Below are positions 32,687 to 41,380 of a stretch of DNA of 64,000 nt, piece after piece. Where the stretch lies: positions 17,817,050 to 17,881,049 of the forward strand of contig JAOANR010000003.1 of the NCBI GenBank assembly GCA_030278955.1. The letters run 5' to 3'. Both the position numbers and the translations under genes were made by a program. This DNA comes from Hygrophila difformis (Eukaryota; Streptophyta; Magnoliopsida; Lamiales; Acanthaceae). The notes below the pieces were generated by a model, which saw only the letters and a list, made by a program, of their open reading frames with translations, did not search any database and was not told where the DNA came from. Each line of letters starts with the position of its first letter. Position 1 is the first letter of the stretch.

Positions 32687-33475
32687 TTAGTTCCTCATGG
32701 AGGATACAAGACTCTTGGGGGAATACCCCATAATTTTACAGACTTGAAAGGAAATATGCAGAAAGAGAAATATTACAAATACTTTGAAGAGTTGGGAGGA
32801 ATTTTCGATTTCCGGAAACCCTGGTGATGTAGTATGAACAGATGCTAATGCTCCAAAGTCATACCACTTTCGAACCTCTTCTGGTTTCGATCCTTCGAGC
32901 ATCCATACCCTGTTGTATCTCCCGGATGTCTCGATTACTGTTTTGCTAGGGTTAATTCCCTTTTTGGAAACCAGTTGTTCCCATTTTCCTTGGTAGTCCA
33001 GCCAGGCAGTAGATAGGACCTTCTCGTCTGAATTAACCTTAGAGGTGCCTGTCATTGGCCTAAGGTTAATTTCTTCCTCTTTCACCCCAGAGGCAGTGGG
33101 TTGACTTGAGCTTTCGGAAATGTGACTTTCCTCTTGCTCAACATTTTTGTCGGTATCCGACAATGGTTCCTTTGAAGCAGTGCTTGAATCTGCTTCTTCA
33201 TATGTGACCACTTTAGCTTTTTGGGCACATTTCTCTTTGTTTACCAGGGAAGCTGACGCTTTCCTGATTGGCTCTAATACTGTTTCCCATAGTGCTGTCA
33301 TTGCTATATGGGAGGTTCGTATATTGTTGCGGACCATGTCCACATCGCTCTGTTGTATTTGGCCAGCTGCTTGTGCATTGATCTCGAGCTGTCCAAAATG
33401 CTTCGATAGCTCCTCTAGGTTTTCTCTGAGGTGCCTGAATCTCGTAATGATGGAATCAGCTTCAAATGCTTCCAT
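32687..33475 (-). CDS. last pararetroviral ORF, possible transactivator/inclusion-body protein
   Basis: 262 residues, overlapping the end of the RT ORF by 14 nt, in the position of the caulimovirid transactivator/viroplasmin gene. The N-terminal 90 residues are helical (IITRFRHLRENLEELSKHFG). A Ser/Glu-rich low-complexity section follows, and the segment near 195-225 (GRYNRVWMLEGSKPEEVRKW) recalls the RNase H-like fold found in such proteins. The C-terminal 40 residues are hydrophobic and look unrelated, so the true C-terminus may be lost or altered. Function is assigned by position only. Confidence 0.55.
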   Translation of the reverse strand: MEAFEADSIITRFRHLRENLEELSKHFGQLEINAQAAGQIQQSDVDMVRNNIRTSHIAMTALWETVLEPIRKASASLVNKEKCAQKAKVVTYEEADSSTASKEPLSDTDKNVEQEESHISESSSQPTASGVKEEEINLRPMTGTSKVNSDEKVLSTAWLDYQGKWEQLVSKKGINPSKTVIETSGRYNRVWMLEGSKPEEVRKWYDFGALASVHTTSPGFPEIENSSQLFKVFVIFLFLHISFQVCKIMGYSPKSLVSSMRN

Positions 33476-35522
33476 CTCTCGTTAGGAAATCTGCAAGAAC
33501 ATTTTCATGAGATTTTATAACATCAATATCATAAGTATAATATTGACATTCAGCTTGCCATCTGATAATACGAGCTTTTTCAATTTTTGATTCAAGTTTA
33601 TTTCTTAAAAAAGCCCTAACATTAGTATTATCAACTTTTAATACAAATTTCTTTGCAAGTAAGAATAAAGGCCATTTTTTAAATGTTTTCCATACTGCAA
33701 AGAATTCCTTTTCGTTAATATGCCAAAGTTTGGCTTGTTGTTCAGTGAACAACCCTCCTGTGTATCTACAAGGTTCTTGACCCGTAGTTGTTTTTCTCAT
33801 GAGCACTCCTGCCCATCGAAAATCATTGGCGTCTGTGTAGACTACCAGCTCATCCTCATCCTGAGGTATCGCGAGTTTTGGCAAGCTATTGCAGACTTGC
33901 TTTAGTTTACGAATTCTCTTGGTATGGATTTCTTCCCATTTCCATCTAGAGCTTTCAGTCTCTTTCAAGAGTGGTCTAAAATCCTTTCTATATTTTGCAA
34001 GGTCTTTAATAAACATACCCGCAAAATTTACAACTCCTAAGAAACTCTGAAGTTGTTTCTTGTCTTTTAATGTATCAGGAAAATTGCGGATTTTCTCCAC
34101 AATGTGTTCCTGTAACTCTATTCCTGCTTCATCAATTTGAACTCCTAAGAATTCAATTTTGTTAGCAGCGATAGTGGCCTTTTTCTCAGAGAGAACTAGA
34201 CCTTCCCTGTGACATGCATCAGAAAATATTTCAAGATGTTTAATATGCTCTTTAATATTTCGAGATGCAATCAGAATGTCATCTATGTAGACGAACATAA
34301 ACTCTAGATAATCCTTAAATAGATTATCCATCTTTCTTTGGAATATCTGAGGGGCATTAGAAAGCCCCATTGGCATAACATTCCAAATATATTGCCCTTG
34401 TGGGGTGGAGAATGCTGTGAATTTTTTCGACTCATTCTCCATCTTGATCTGATAGAAACCAGATTTGCAATTAAATTTAGAAAACACTTTAGCACCTTTG
34501 ATGCAATCAATTAAGTGTTCTCTACTCGGAATGTAATAACCATCAAACTGTATTATTTTGTTAATACCTTGATAGTTTATTACCAACCTGGGTTTACCTC
34601 TCTTTATTTCACCGTAGTTTCTTACCAAGAATCCAGGGCTACTATAAGCTGAGACTCCAGGCTCGATGAGTTTAAGATCAATATGCTCCTTGATAATTTG
34701 CTGCATATCTTTCTTATCCTGCATATTCATTAAGATGGGTTTGTATCGAACATACTCATATTTATATTGTTCTTTTACCTGTAGAGTAGCTTCGATCTTG
34801 TTTTTATCCCACCATGCCAGAGGATCCTCGTTAAAGTTTCTCTGGATAAGTCTTTTGACATTTTCGAGGGACAATTTAGTTTCCCCATCAATGTCTAGTG
34901 AAGTTATATTTAATGACTTCATTTCCTGCATTGCTTCTTTGAGGTTTATAATTTCCTCAATAGAAGCTTTATCAAATCCTTGTTGTCTAAAAGACAACAA
35001 AGCCTTACCAAACTTTCTTTTATCCTGCATTTTTGGATGGGTTAGTTTGGCATCATTATCACCACGTTTGCTGCGAAATAATATAGGCATTAACCTGTTG
35101 AATGCCTTTTCTCTGCGCAACACCTGTATCTCATTTCCACAACTTGTGGTAAATATTAACAAATTTCTTTTGTTATCTTGAACATATTTTGTAAAGGATT
35201 GTATAAAATTGTTCCCTAACAAAATATCTGCTCCTGTGTCATGAAAGTAAATAGGAGGCGTTTTTACCTTATACCAAGGTGTACCAAATGCTCCTCCAAT
35301 CATGATATTGGCTTGTCGAATACCCTTATTTAGTACTAAGATTTTTTGGGAAAAATCTCTTCCTGCAATAATGGGTAATGATTCCATAGCTTCGCTAGGG
35401 AAAACTCCTGGTTTTGCCGTGCAAATACCTGATCCTGAATCAATATAAGCTGCAAAATATTCTGACTTATATTCTTCATATATTATCCCTACTGAGATAT
35501 AAATGGAGAATGGACTTGTCAT
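33462..35522 (-). CDS. pararetroviral protease-reverse transcriptase-RNase H
   Basis: 686 residues, open. An aspartic protease lies at the N-terminus (active-site YIDSGSG near residue 28, and DTGADILLGNNF near 95-105). Reverse transcriptase is central, with FSKFNCKSGFYQIK, MGLSNAPQIFQRKMD and the catalytic YIDD. RNase H is at the C-terminus (VVYTDAND). Domain order, lack of an integrase and length fit the caulimovirid pol protein. The start overlaps the stop of the movement-protein ORF by 4 nt (ATGA). Confidence 0.92.
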   Translation of the reverse strand: MTSPFSIYISVGIIYEEYKSEYFAAYIDSGSGICTAKPGVFPSEAMESLPIIAGRDFSQKILVLNKGIRQANIMIGGAFGTPWYKVKTPPIYFHDTGADILLGNNFIQSFTKYVQDNKRNLLIFTTSCGNEIQVLRREKAFNRLMPILFRSKRGDNDAKLTHPKMQDKRKFGKALLSFRQQGFDKASIEEIINLKEAMQEMKSLNITSLDIDGETKLSLENVKRLIQRNFNEDPLAWWDKNKIEATLQVKEQYKYEYVRYKPILMNMQDKKDMQQIIKEHIDLKLIEPGVSAYSSPGFLVRNYGEIKRGKPRLVINYQGINKIIQFDGYYIPSREHLIDCIKGAKVFSKFNCKSGFYQIKMENESKKFTAFSTPQGQYIWNVMPMGLSNAPQIFQRKMDNLFKDYLEFMFVYIDDILIASRNIKEHIKHLEIFSDACHREGLVLSEKKATIAANKIEFLGVQIDEAGIELQEHIVEKIRNFPDTLKDKKQLQSFLGVVNFAGMFIKDLAKYRKDFRPLLKETESSRWKWEEIHTKRIRKLKQVCNSLPKLAIPQDEDELVVYTDANDFRWAGVLMRKTTTGQEPCRYTGGLFTEQQAKLWHINEKEFFAVWKTFKKWPLFLLAKKFVLKVDNTNVRAFLRNKLESKIEKARIIRWQAECQYYTYDIDVIKSHENVLADFLTRDGSI

Positions 35523-36766
35523 TTAATTCTGATGGTGTGACCCTTCAGATTAAATTCTATACCATTATCCTTTCTTACCCATGGTTTATGATTTTCGAGA
35601 AAACTTAATCCCAAAATCATAACCCCATTGTCTTTTCCGGCGGTGCCTAAGACTCTGATCTCGTGTCCTGCAATTTCAATTGTTCCTTCATAGGTTCCAA
35701 TTGATGGCTGCTGCAAGTAGTATAAGTCATCACATGGAAAACGGTTAATCTTTTCAGTGATGTCGAATATTACTCGTATTTCTTTCCATCCTTCAGGGCA
35801 TTTTATCTTTATATTATCTACCCCAATGGATTGAGGAGTTAGATCTTTGATGAACTCCTTCCCTTTATATGCCATAATTCTGTCTTCCGAAAAAGACATA
35901 CGGCTTGCGTACTCAATTCTAGCACTCGTTGATCTGTCTAGAATTGGATGATCTCTTATTTGTATGTCTACTCCTCCTAACCTTGGAATCTGGGTAGGAT
36001 TTGGAGTCATGACTTTAGCAAATTCCTTGAAAATTCTAGGAATTTCTATATATTCTTTCCTGAGAAATAAGTCAGAATGATGACTATTGGAAAGTGCATA
36101 AGAGATTCTATAAGTTATAGAATATGGCCTGTTCCCTTCTTTCATCGGATCTTTTCTTTTAAAATCCTGATGAAGGGTTAGAACTCTACTAAAATCTTGG
36201 TCAGCTAAGTTATAGGAAATTCTGGGATGTATGTCAAACATTAACTTCCCAGCATATAAATTTCCTACCATAGTTCCAAGAAGACCATCTCTAAGGTTAT
36301 TGATTCTTCTATCAGTGACTGATAGATGCAATTCAGAATCAATGCCTTCTTTGAAGGTTGCCTTAATTACTACTTCAATGGCTCCTATGTGGATCCATTT
36401 CATAGTAATGGCGATTTCCTCCTTCATTCTGCTTAATTCCACAAGAATTTCTTCTTTAGGAATTAATTGCATATCCATAACATTACAAGTAAGTTCCATA
36501 GGAATTGCAAACTCACCTGCACTTACCTTGTAGATGATGTTATGTCTTCTCTGGTTGAGTCCCATCTGGTTAAGAACTCGTCCAATCCCGCCAATTCTGA
36601 ATCCGTCATATGGGCTGAGGTTGGAATCTTGTCGCATTATTCTTTCCATGGTTCGATTCGAGATCGTCATCCTTGAAAAGAATCCAGAGAGGTTTTCAGT
36701 GGTCTGAATCCTGTCTTCTTCAGTCAGACTCTGTTGAAGATCCATCTGAATATGAGTCCGAGTCAC
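35519..36766 (-). CDS. pararetroviral movement protein (30K family) with C-terminal extension
   Basis: 415 residues. The first roughly 240 resemble caulimovirid 30K-superfamily movement proteins, which act at plasmodesmata (segments IGAIEVVIKATFKEGI, DRRINNLRDGLLGTMVGN). The remaining 170 residues end in DNGVMILGLSFLEN and LKGHTIRI, which looks like half of a retropepsin-type fold without an active-site DSG/DTG. It overlaps the coat unit by 47 nt in another frame and the RT ORF by 4 nt. It is open throughout. Confidence 0.75.
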   Translation of the reverse strand: MTRTHIQMDLQQSLTEEDRIQTTENLSGFFSRMTISNRTMERIMRQDSNLSPYDGFRIGGIGRVLNQMGLNQRRHNIIYKVSAGEFAIPMELTCNVMDMQLIPKEEILVELSRMKEEIAITMKWIHIGAIEVVIKATFKEGIDSELHLSVTDRRINNLRDGLLGTMVGNLYAGKLMFDIHPRISYNLADQDFSRVLTLHQDFKRKDPMKEGNRPYSITYRISYALSNSHHSDLFLRKEYIEIPRIFKEFAKVMTPNPTQIPRLGGVDIQIRDHPILDRSTSARIEYASRMSFSEDRIMAYKGKEFIKDLTPQSIGVDNIKIKCPEGWKEIRVIFDITEKINRFPCDDLYYLQQPSIGTYEGTIEIAGHEIRVLGTAGKDNGVMILGLSFLENHKPWVRKDNGIEFNLKGHTIRIK

Positions 36767-38168
36767 TTCTTAATTCTTCCTCGTAGATGCTTTCATCCGA
36801 GGGGATGTCCTCAAACTGATAGACTGGTACCAGCTTTCCATGGTAGACTGCTTCCACGATATCCTCAGTGGCTTCGTACATTCGTACCTCACGATTCTGA
36901 GGGCAATCGGGTGAGATATGACCTCTGGCTCCACACTTCCAACAGTTGCAGTCCTTGAAACTTTCGTTGGCTCGGGTATGGGCTCGTCTGAATGTCCTCT
37001 TGGACGTCGTTCTCCCCGTGCTCCTTGCTGCTGAGCTAGTTGAACCTTGGGATGAACTCTTCGTCGTTCCCGTTCTTTGTCCAGTTTTGTATGATCTGGC
37101 CTTACTCTTGGACCACCATGCTCTTCTTTTTCGGAATGGAGGTCTTCTGAAACTCCTACTGTATGAGCCCCGACTCTTCTTCTTTTTCCTCTTTTCTCCC
37201 GATTCTCCTATAATTGTTGGAAAATCGTTATTTTCACAGCAAAGAGGAGTTCTTTTTATTTTACCTCTTAGTCTCTTGATGTTCTTTTGGGCTGCTGCCT
37301 GTTGACACCATTCTCTGAGTTTATCCTTTAAGAAGGACATTCTTCGAGCTATTGAGTCCACTGTACCAGGGGGTACTGTGTACGATTGGATCAACATTTC
37401 TCTCCATGGGCTGCAGATCTTTGCAAAGAACATGGGACATGCTACTTCGGCTGTCATTTCACTCCGAAAATAGTATTTACGAAACCAGTAGATATATTCG
37501 TCTACTGCGCAAATACTTCTTAACTCCATACCCAACAGTGCTTGGGTATAGACTTTGATTTTTTATGTTATCTGTTCTTCAAAATAACCATCTCCTACAA
37601 AATGGGTTTTGAATAAGAGGCCAAACCTTTCACAGATTGTGCTTTTGGATTCTCCTTCGAGTATTTGCTCCTTTAAAGCAGCCGTGGAGTTTTTCCAGCC
37701 CAGCTTTGCCGATCCTTCGAGACTCAGTTCTATTAATCTGACAAAGTTTTCTTTATCGAGTTCCAGGGTGGTTGCTGCAATCTTCATTGAAGCTACCCAT
37801 TCATCGATCAGGTCTTCGATGTTTCGGAAGTCGATAACGTCGAGGTTTAGTGTTATGCCATATGGATTTAATGGTTGTAACATCGTCTTGGCCCACGGTG
37901 TGGATTCTGGTGCTCTACTTGGGTTCCGTCCTGGGTTTCGTCTTGCATTGAGATGCACCTCAGGATACCTGTTCATGTAGAAGTCTGTACTTTCTCTCAT
38001 TGGAACATCAGGCGGTCCATCGTGGGTCACGTTGGATCCTGATCCTTCCGCATAACCCAATTGAAGGACTTCATTGGGTTTTACATTAACCAGATCCATA
38101 ATCCCAAGTTGGGAAAATGATTCTGCTAATTCTTGTAGATCTGATAGATCTGCCCTGGAAACACTCAT
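36720..38168 (-). pseudogene. pararetroviral coat protein with one in-frame stop
   Basis: Two open segments in the same frame, 37563-38168 (201 codons) and 36720-37562, are separated by a TAA at 37563-37565, so the unit would be one protein of about 480 residues. The N-terminal part has a conserved-looking helical region (LIDEWVASMKIAATTLELD). The C-terminal part has a Lys/Arg-rich tract, the zinc knuckle CWKCGARGHISPDC (CX2CX4HX4C) and an acidic Ser-rich tail, all usual for caulimovirid capsid proteins. It overlaps the preceding ORF by 4 nt. The stop could be decay or, less likely, a regulated site. Confidence 0.8.
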
Positions 38169-38587
38169 TCGACTGTTTTCAGGAGATCGATCATAAGCTC
38201 TTCTTGTGATTTCTGCTTTGGAACCATAGTTGCTTTACCCTTTTGATGTAAAGCTTGTACTGGTCCGAATGCATCTCTAATATTGGCTTGGTTATTCTTG
38301 GAAGATCCAGGAATATCCTTCTGCCTTTTCTTGATATCCGAAATGTCGAATTTCAGATTCAAAATTTCTTTCTTTAGATCTTGAAATACTTTCAAGATCT
38401 CATCTGTTGTCTGATTCAAGTTATCTATTTTCCCAGGTATAATTAATACCCGGTTACCAAAATCTTGAATCGTCTTTTGGATTTCTCTTAAGTCTTTTGA
38501 TAACTTAGAGCTATCCGGATCAATTTCTTTCCAGTCCGTTCCTCTCATTTTTAGGAAAGAAACTGATTTTGATAATATCTTGTCCAT
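38165..38587 (-). CDS. small pararetroviral coiled-coil protein
   Basis: 140 residues, first ORF after the primer site. The central region has heptad-like leucines and isoleucines (IDNLNQTTDEILKVFQDLKK), followed by a charged, flexible tail. Position and coiled coil resemble the virion-associated protein of caulimoviruses, but I see no diagnostic motif. Its TGA stop overlaps the coat-protein ATG. Confidence 0.55.
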   Translation of the reverse strand: MDKILSKSVSFLKMRGTDWKEIDPDSSKLSKDLREIQKTIQDFGNRVLIIPGKIDNLNQTTDEILKVFQDLKKEILNLKFDISDIKKRQKDIPGSSKNNQANIRDAFGPVQALHQKGKATMVPKQKSQEELMIDLLKTVE

Positions 38588-38755
38588 GGGACAAGTTCAA
38601 GAAATTCCTTTGGAATTTTCTATTTTTTATTTCCAAAATTTGGAAATAACTTGTGGGTTTCAAATTAATTGAATCCATTAAATAATTAAATCTTCTCCAT
38701 TAAGAAATAAAATATTATAAATAATATAATTAATATGTTCTTCAATAAAACCTAG

Positions 38756-38767
38756 GCTCTGATACCA
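38756..38767 (-). other. pararetroviral primer-binding site (initiator Met-tRNA)
   Basis: The minus strand reads TGGTATCAGAGC, the complement of the 3' end of plant initiator methionine tRNA, used by caulimovirids to prime minus-strand DNA. It lies about 170 bp upstream of the first ORF. A TATA-like ACTATATAAATG is on the same strand at 38789-38800. Confidence 0.88.
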
Positions 38768-38859
38768 ATTTTCAAGCGCATTGGGTGTCATTTATATAGT
38801 GAAAACTTAAGTATATTGACAAAGGACTAAAGTAAATAAAGTCAAACTTTCTTGGGGTT

Positions 38860-39012
38860 TTAATGAAAGAAAGGAAAAGTTGTTGGGAATTAATTAATTT
38901 TCAAATTGGTCCTTATGGCTTAATTTTATTCAACATGTGTTTGTAATGACCTAATTCTGGAAATTCAACTTATAATGGCCTAAAAGTGGAATAGGCTCCT
39001 TGTAATGGCCCT
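38860..39012. repeat. right arm of inverted repeat flanking the pararetrovirus
   Basis: Inverted partner of 32155-32310, with GGCCATTA-type motifs near 38950, 38978 and 39004 on the complementary strand. It lies upstream of the viral TATA-like site. Confidence 0.7.
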
Positions 39013-39264
39013 TTTTATTACTTTCCCCAATTTCAAATCCACCTTCCAAATTTAAAATATAGATTTCTCCGAAATACATTTTAAAAAAAAAAGTATAACT
39101 AAAATGTGTACTACTGTTTTCCCCGAAAAAACAAAGTGTAGTATAACTAAAAATAGGCTCTATCGTTACAAAGCATATTTAAAAATGATGGGAAAAAAAA
39201 AAAGAGAAAAAGAATGATGTACCATGTCCCCCACTATTGCGGCCTTGCTCCCCAAGTTTCTTGC

Positions 39265-39277
39265 TCTATTTATAGTA
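39265..39277 (+). promoter_or_regulatory. candidate TATA box of DUF2828 gene
   Basis: CTATTTATAG about 70 bp upstream of the first in-frame ATG (39342) and about 200 bp upstream of the ATG at 39474. This is a motif match only. Confidence 0.45.
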
Positions 39278-39341
39278 ATGCTGCTCAACTCAAGGCTCAA
39301 ACAGATACAATGCGCTACGCAAAAGAAAAAACAGATCCAAT

Positions 39342-41380
39342 GTGATGTGGCCGTCTGGAATAACGACCTCAAACAGATTCTTATCACTCTCAGACCTTCC
39401 CCAAACGGCGGAGGATACTACACCTCAATCCCTAGAAACCGCTGATTTTCCTGCCGCCGCCGCCGCCGCCCCAATGGAGGACGAGGAAACTCCATACGAA
39501 ACAGCCGATTCCTCCTCCGACGGCTTCGGTTCTTCCGACTCCGACAACTCCGATTGTTATGCACGCCATCCATTCATGACACACACAGAGAATATGTCCG
39601 CCACATACATATCTTCTGGTAATCCTTGCCTCGACTTCTTTTTCCATGTTACCCCCGATACTCCTCCCCATGATCTTATCAACAGGTTAAGCCTCTCCTG
39701 GGAACACGACCCTTCAACTACGCTAAAGCTCGTCTGCAATTGAGGGGAGTTCGGGGCACCGGCAAATCAGACAGGGAGAGTTTCTACACCGCCGCGCTTT
39801 GGATGTTCCAAAATCATCCCAAATCGCTGGCGTTTAATCTCAATGCGATTGGGGAGTTTGGGTACTTAAAAGATCTTCCCGAGATTCTTTTCAGGCTTAT
39901 TGAGGGCGCTGATGTCAGACGACAGAGGAGAGATGCTTGGAGGCTCTGCAAAAGGGGGAAGGGGCATACCAGGAAGTTTTATTTCCGCGCGAAAAAAAAG
40001 AACAAGAAGAAAAATGACAAAAAACCGGCGGAGTTGAAGCGAATCCTTAGGGCAAGAGTGCCGAGGGAGAAGAGAATCGAGGCCAATGCAATCAAAGTGA
40101 AGGAAGAGATGGAGAGAGCGAGGGATCTGCGGCATTCCAAAACCCTAGAGATGGCGAAAAGGGCTTCCGAAAGGTATGATGGGGATGAGAATTACAGGCT
40201 CCTACACGATCAGGTTTCTCTTTTGTTTGCTGAATTGTTGAAATCTGATGTGCAATCTTTAAATTCCCCAACTGGTGAGATCAAAAGAATTAGTCTTGCT
40301 GCAAAATGGTGTCCATCCGTGGATTCTTCTTACGACAAGACCTTCTTGTTGTGTAAGAGCATAGCTAAACTTATGTTCCCCCGTGAGTCTTCAAAAGAGT
40401 ATGAAAATCTTGATGAGGATGAGTACATTTCTAGAGTGAGAAATCGGCTTCGAAAGGAGGTACTTGTGCCTCTGCACCAGGCACTGAAGCTTCCCGAGGT
40501 GTATATGAGTGCCAAGGAATGGGGATCCGTTGTGTACAATCGCGTGGCATCGGTTGCAATGAGGAATTACACCCACATTTTCTTGCACCGGGACAATAAA
40601 AGGTTCGAGGACTATTTAGCGAATGTGAAGGCCGGGCGTGCAAAGATAGCGGCAGGAGCATTGCTTCCTCATGAAATAATTGAGAAGAACATGGAAGGGA
40701 GCAGCAGCGAGCAGATAGTATCAGAGCTTCAGTGGAAAAGAATGGTAGATGACATGCGGGAGAAGGGGACATTGTCGAATTGCCTTGCTATTTGTGATGT
40801 TTCTGGGAGCATGCGGGGGACACCAATGAAGGTTGCTGTTGCACTTGGCCTATTGGTTTCGGAACTCAGTGAGGAGCCCTGGAAACATCAAGTGATGACT
40901 TTTAGTGAAGATCCTGAGCTTCACTTGATCGAGCCTGGAAACCTTAGGTCGAAAACAGAGTTCATCCAAAGTATGGAATGGGGGATGAATACTGATTTTC
41001 AAAAGGCTTTTGACAGGATACTGGATATGGCCGTGACGAATAATGTGAGCGAGGACGGAATGATAAAGAGGCTCTTTGTTTTTAGCGACATGGAATTTGA
41101 CGAAGCTTCTGCTAATCCATGGGAAACAGATTATATGGTGATACAGAGGAAATACCGGGAGAAGGGATACCACAATGTGCCAGAAATCGTGTTCTGGAAC
41201 CTCAGGCATTCACATTCTACCCCTGTCAAGGCTACTGAAAATGGGGTGTGTTTGGTCAGTGGCTTTTCCAAGAACTTGTTAACTCTTTTCTTGGAGAAAG
41301 GCGGCGCGATGAATCCATTAATAACAATGGAAGAGGCCATATCTGGTGAATTATATCAGCAACTTGTGGTATATGATTAA
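39342..41380 (+). CDS. DUF2828/von Willebrand A-domain protein, one frameshift
   Basis: Uncharacterised plant family with an N-terminal DUF2828 (TROVE-like) part and a C-terminal vWA domain. Residues HTENMSATYISSGNPCLDFF and RGVRGTGKSD mark the N-terminal part. The vWA MIDAS residues are present (CDVSGSM near 40797-40817; the T of MNTDFQKAF; the D of FSDMEF). The start is ATG 39342 or, more cautiously, ATG 39474. Near 39740 the frame changes: AAT TGA ends the first 133 codons, and the next 546 codons are read in another frame, as if one base were missing. No intron fits. It may be a young pseudogene or a sequence error. Single-exon structure is usual for the family. Intracellular location and role are unknown. 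Confidence 0.85.

Larger units (their letters stand above)
32687..38800 (-). other. endogenous caulimovirus-like pararetrovirus, near-complete ORF set
   Basis: Reading leftwards from a Met-tRNA primer site at 38756-38767 are five compact, mostly overlapping reading units: a coiled-coil protein, a coat protein with zinc knuckle, a movement protein, protease-RT-RNase H, and a last ORF where a transactivator would be. There is no integrase and there are no LTRs. Coat protein upstream of movement protein is the order known from cavemoviruses and solendoviruses. Junctions overlap by 4-47 nt, as in pararetroviral genomes. The coat unit has one in-frame stop; the others are open. This describes an integrated copy, and nothing here shows that it can replicate. 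Confidence 0.85.
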
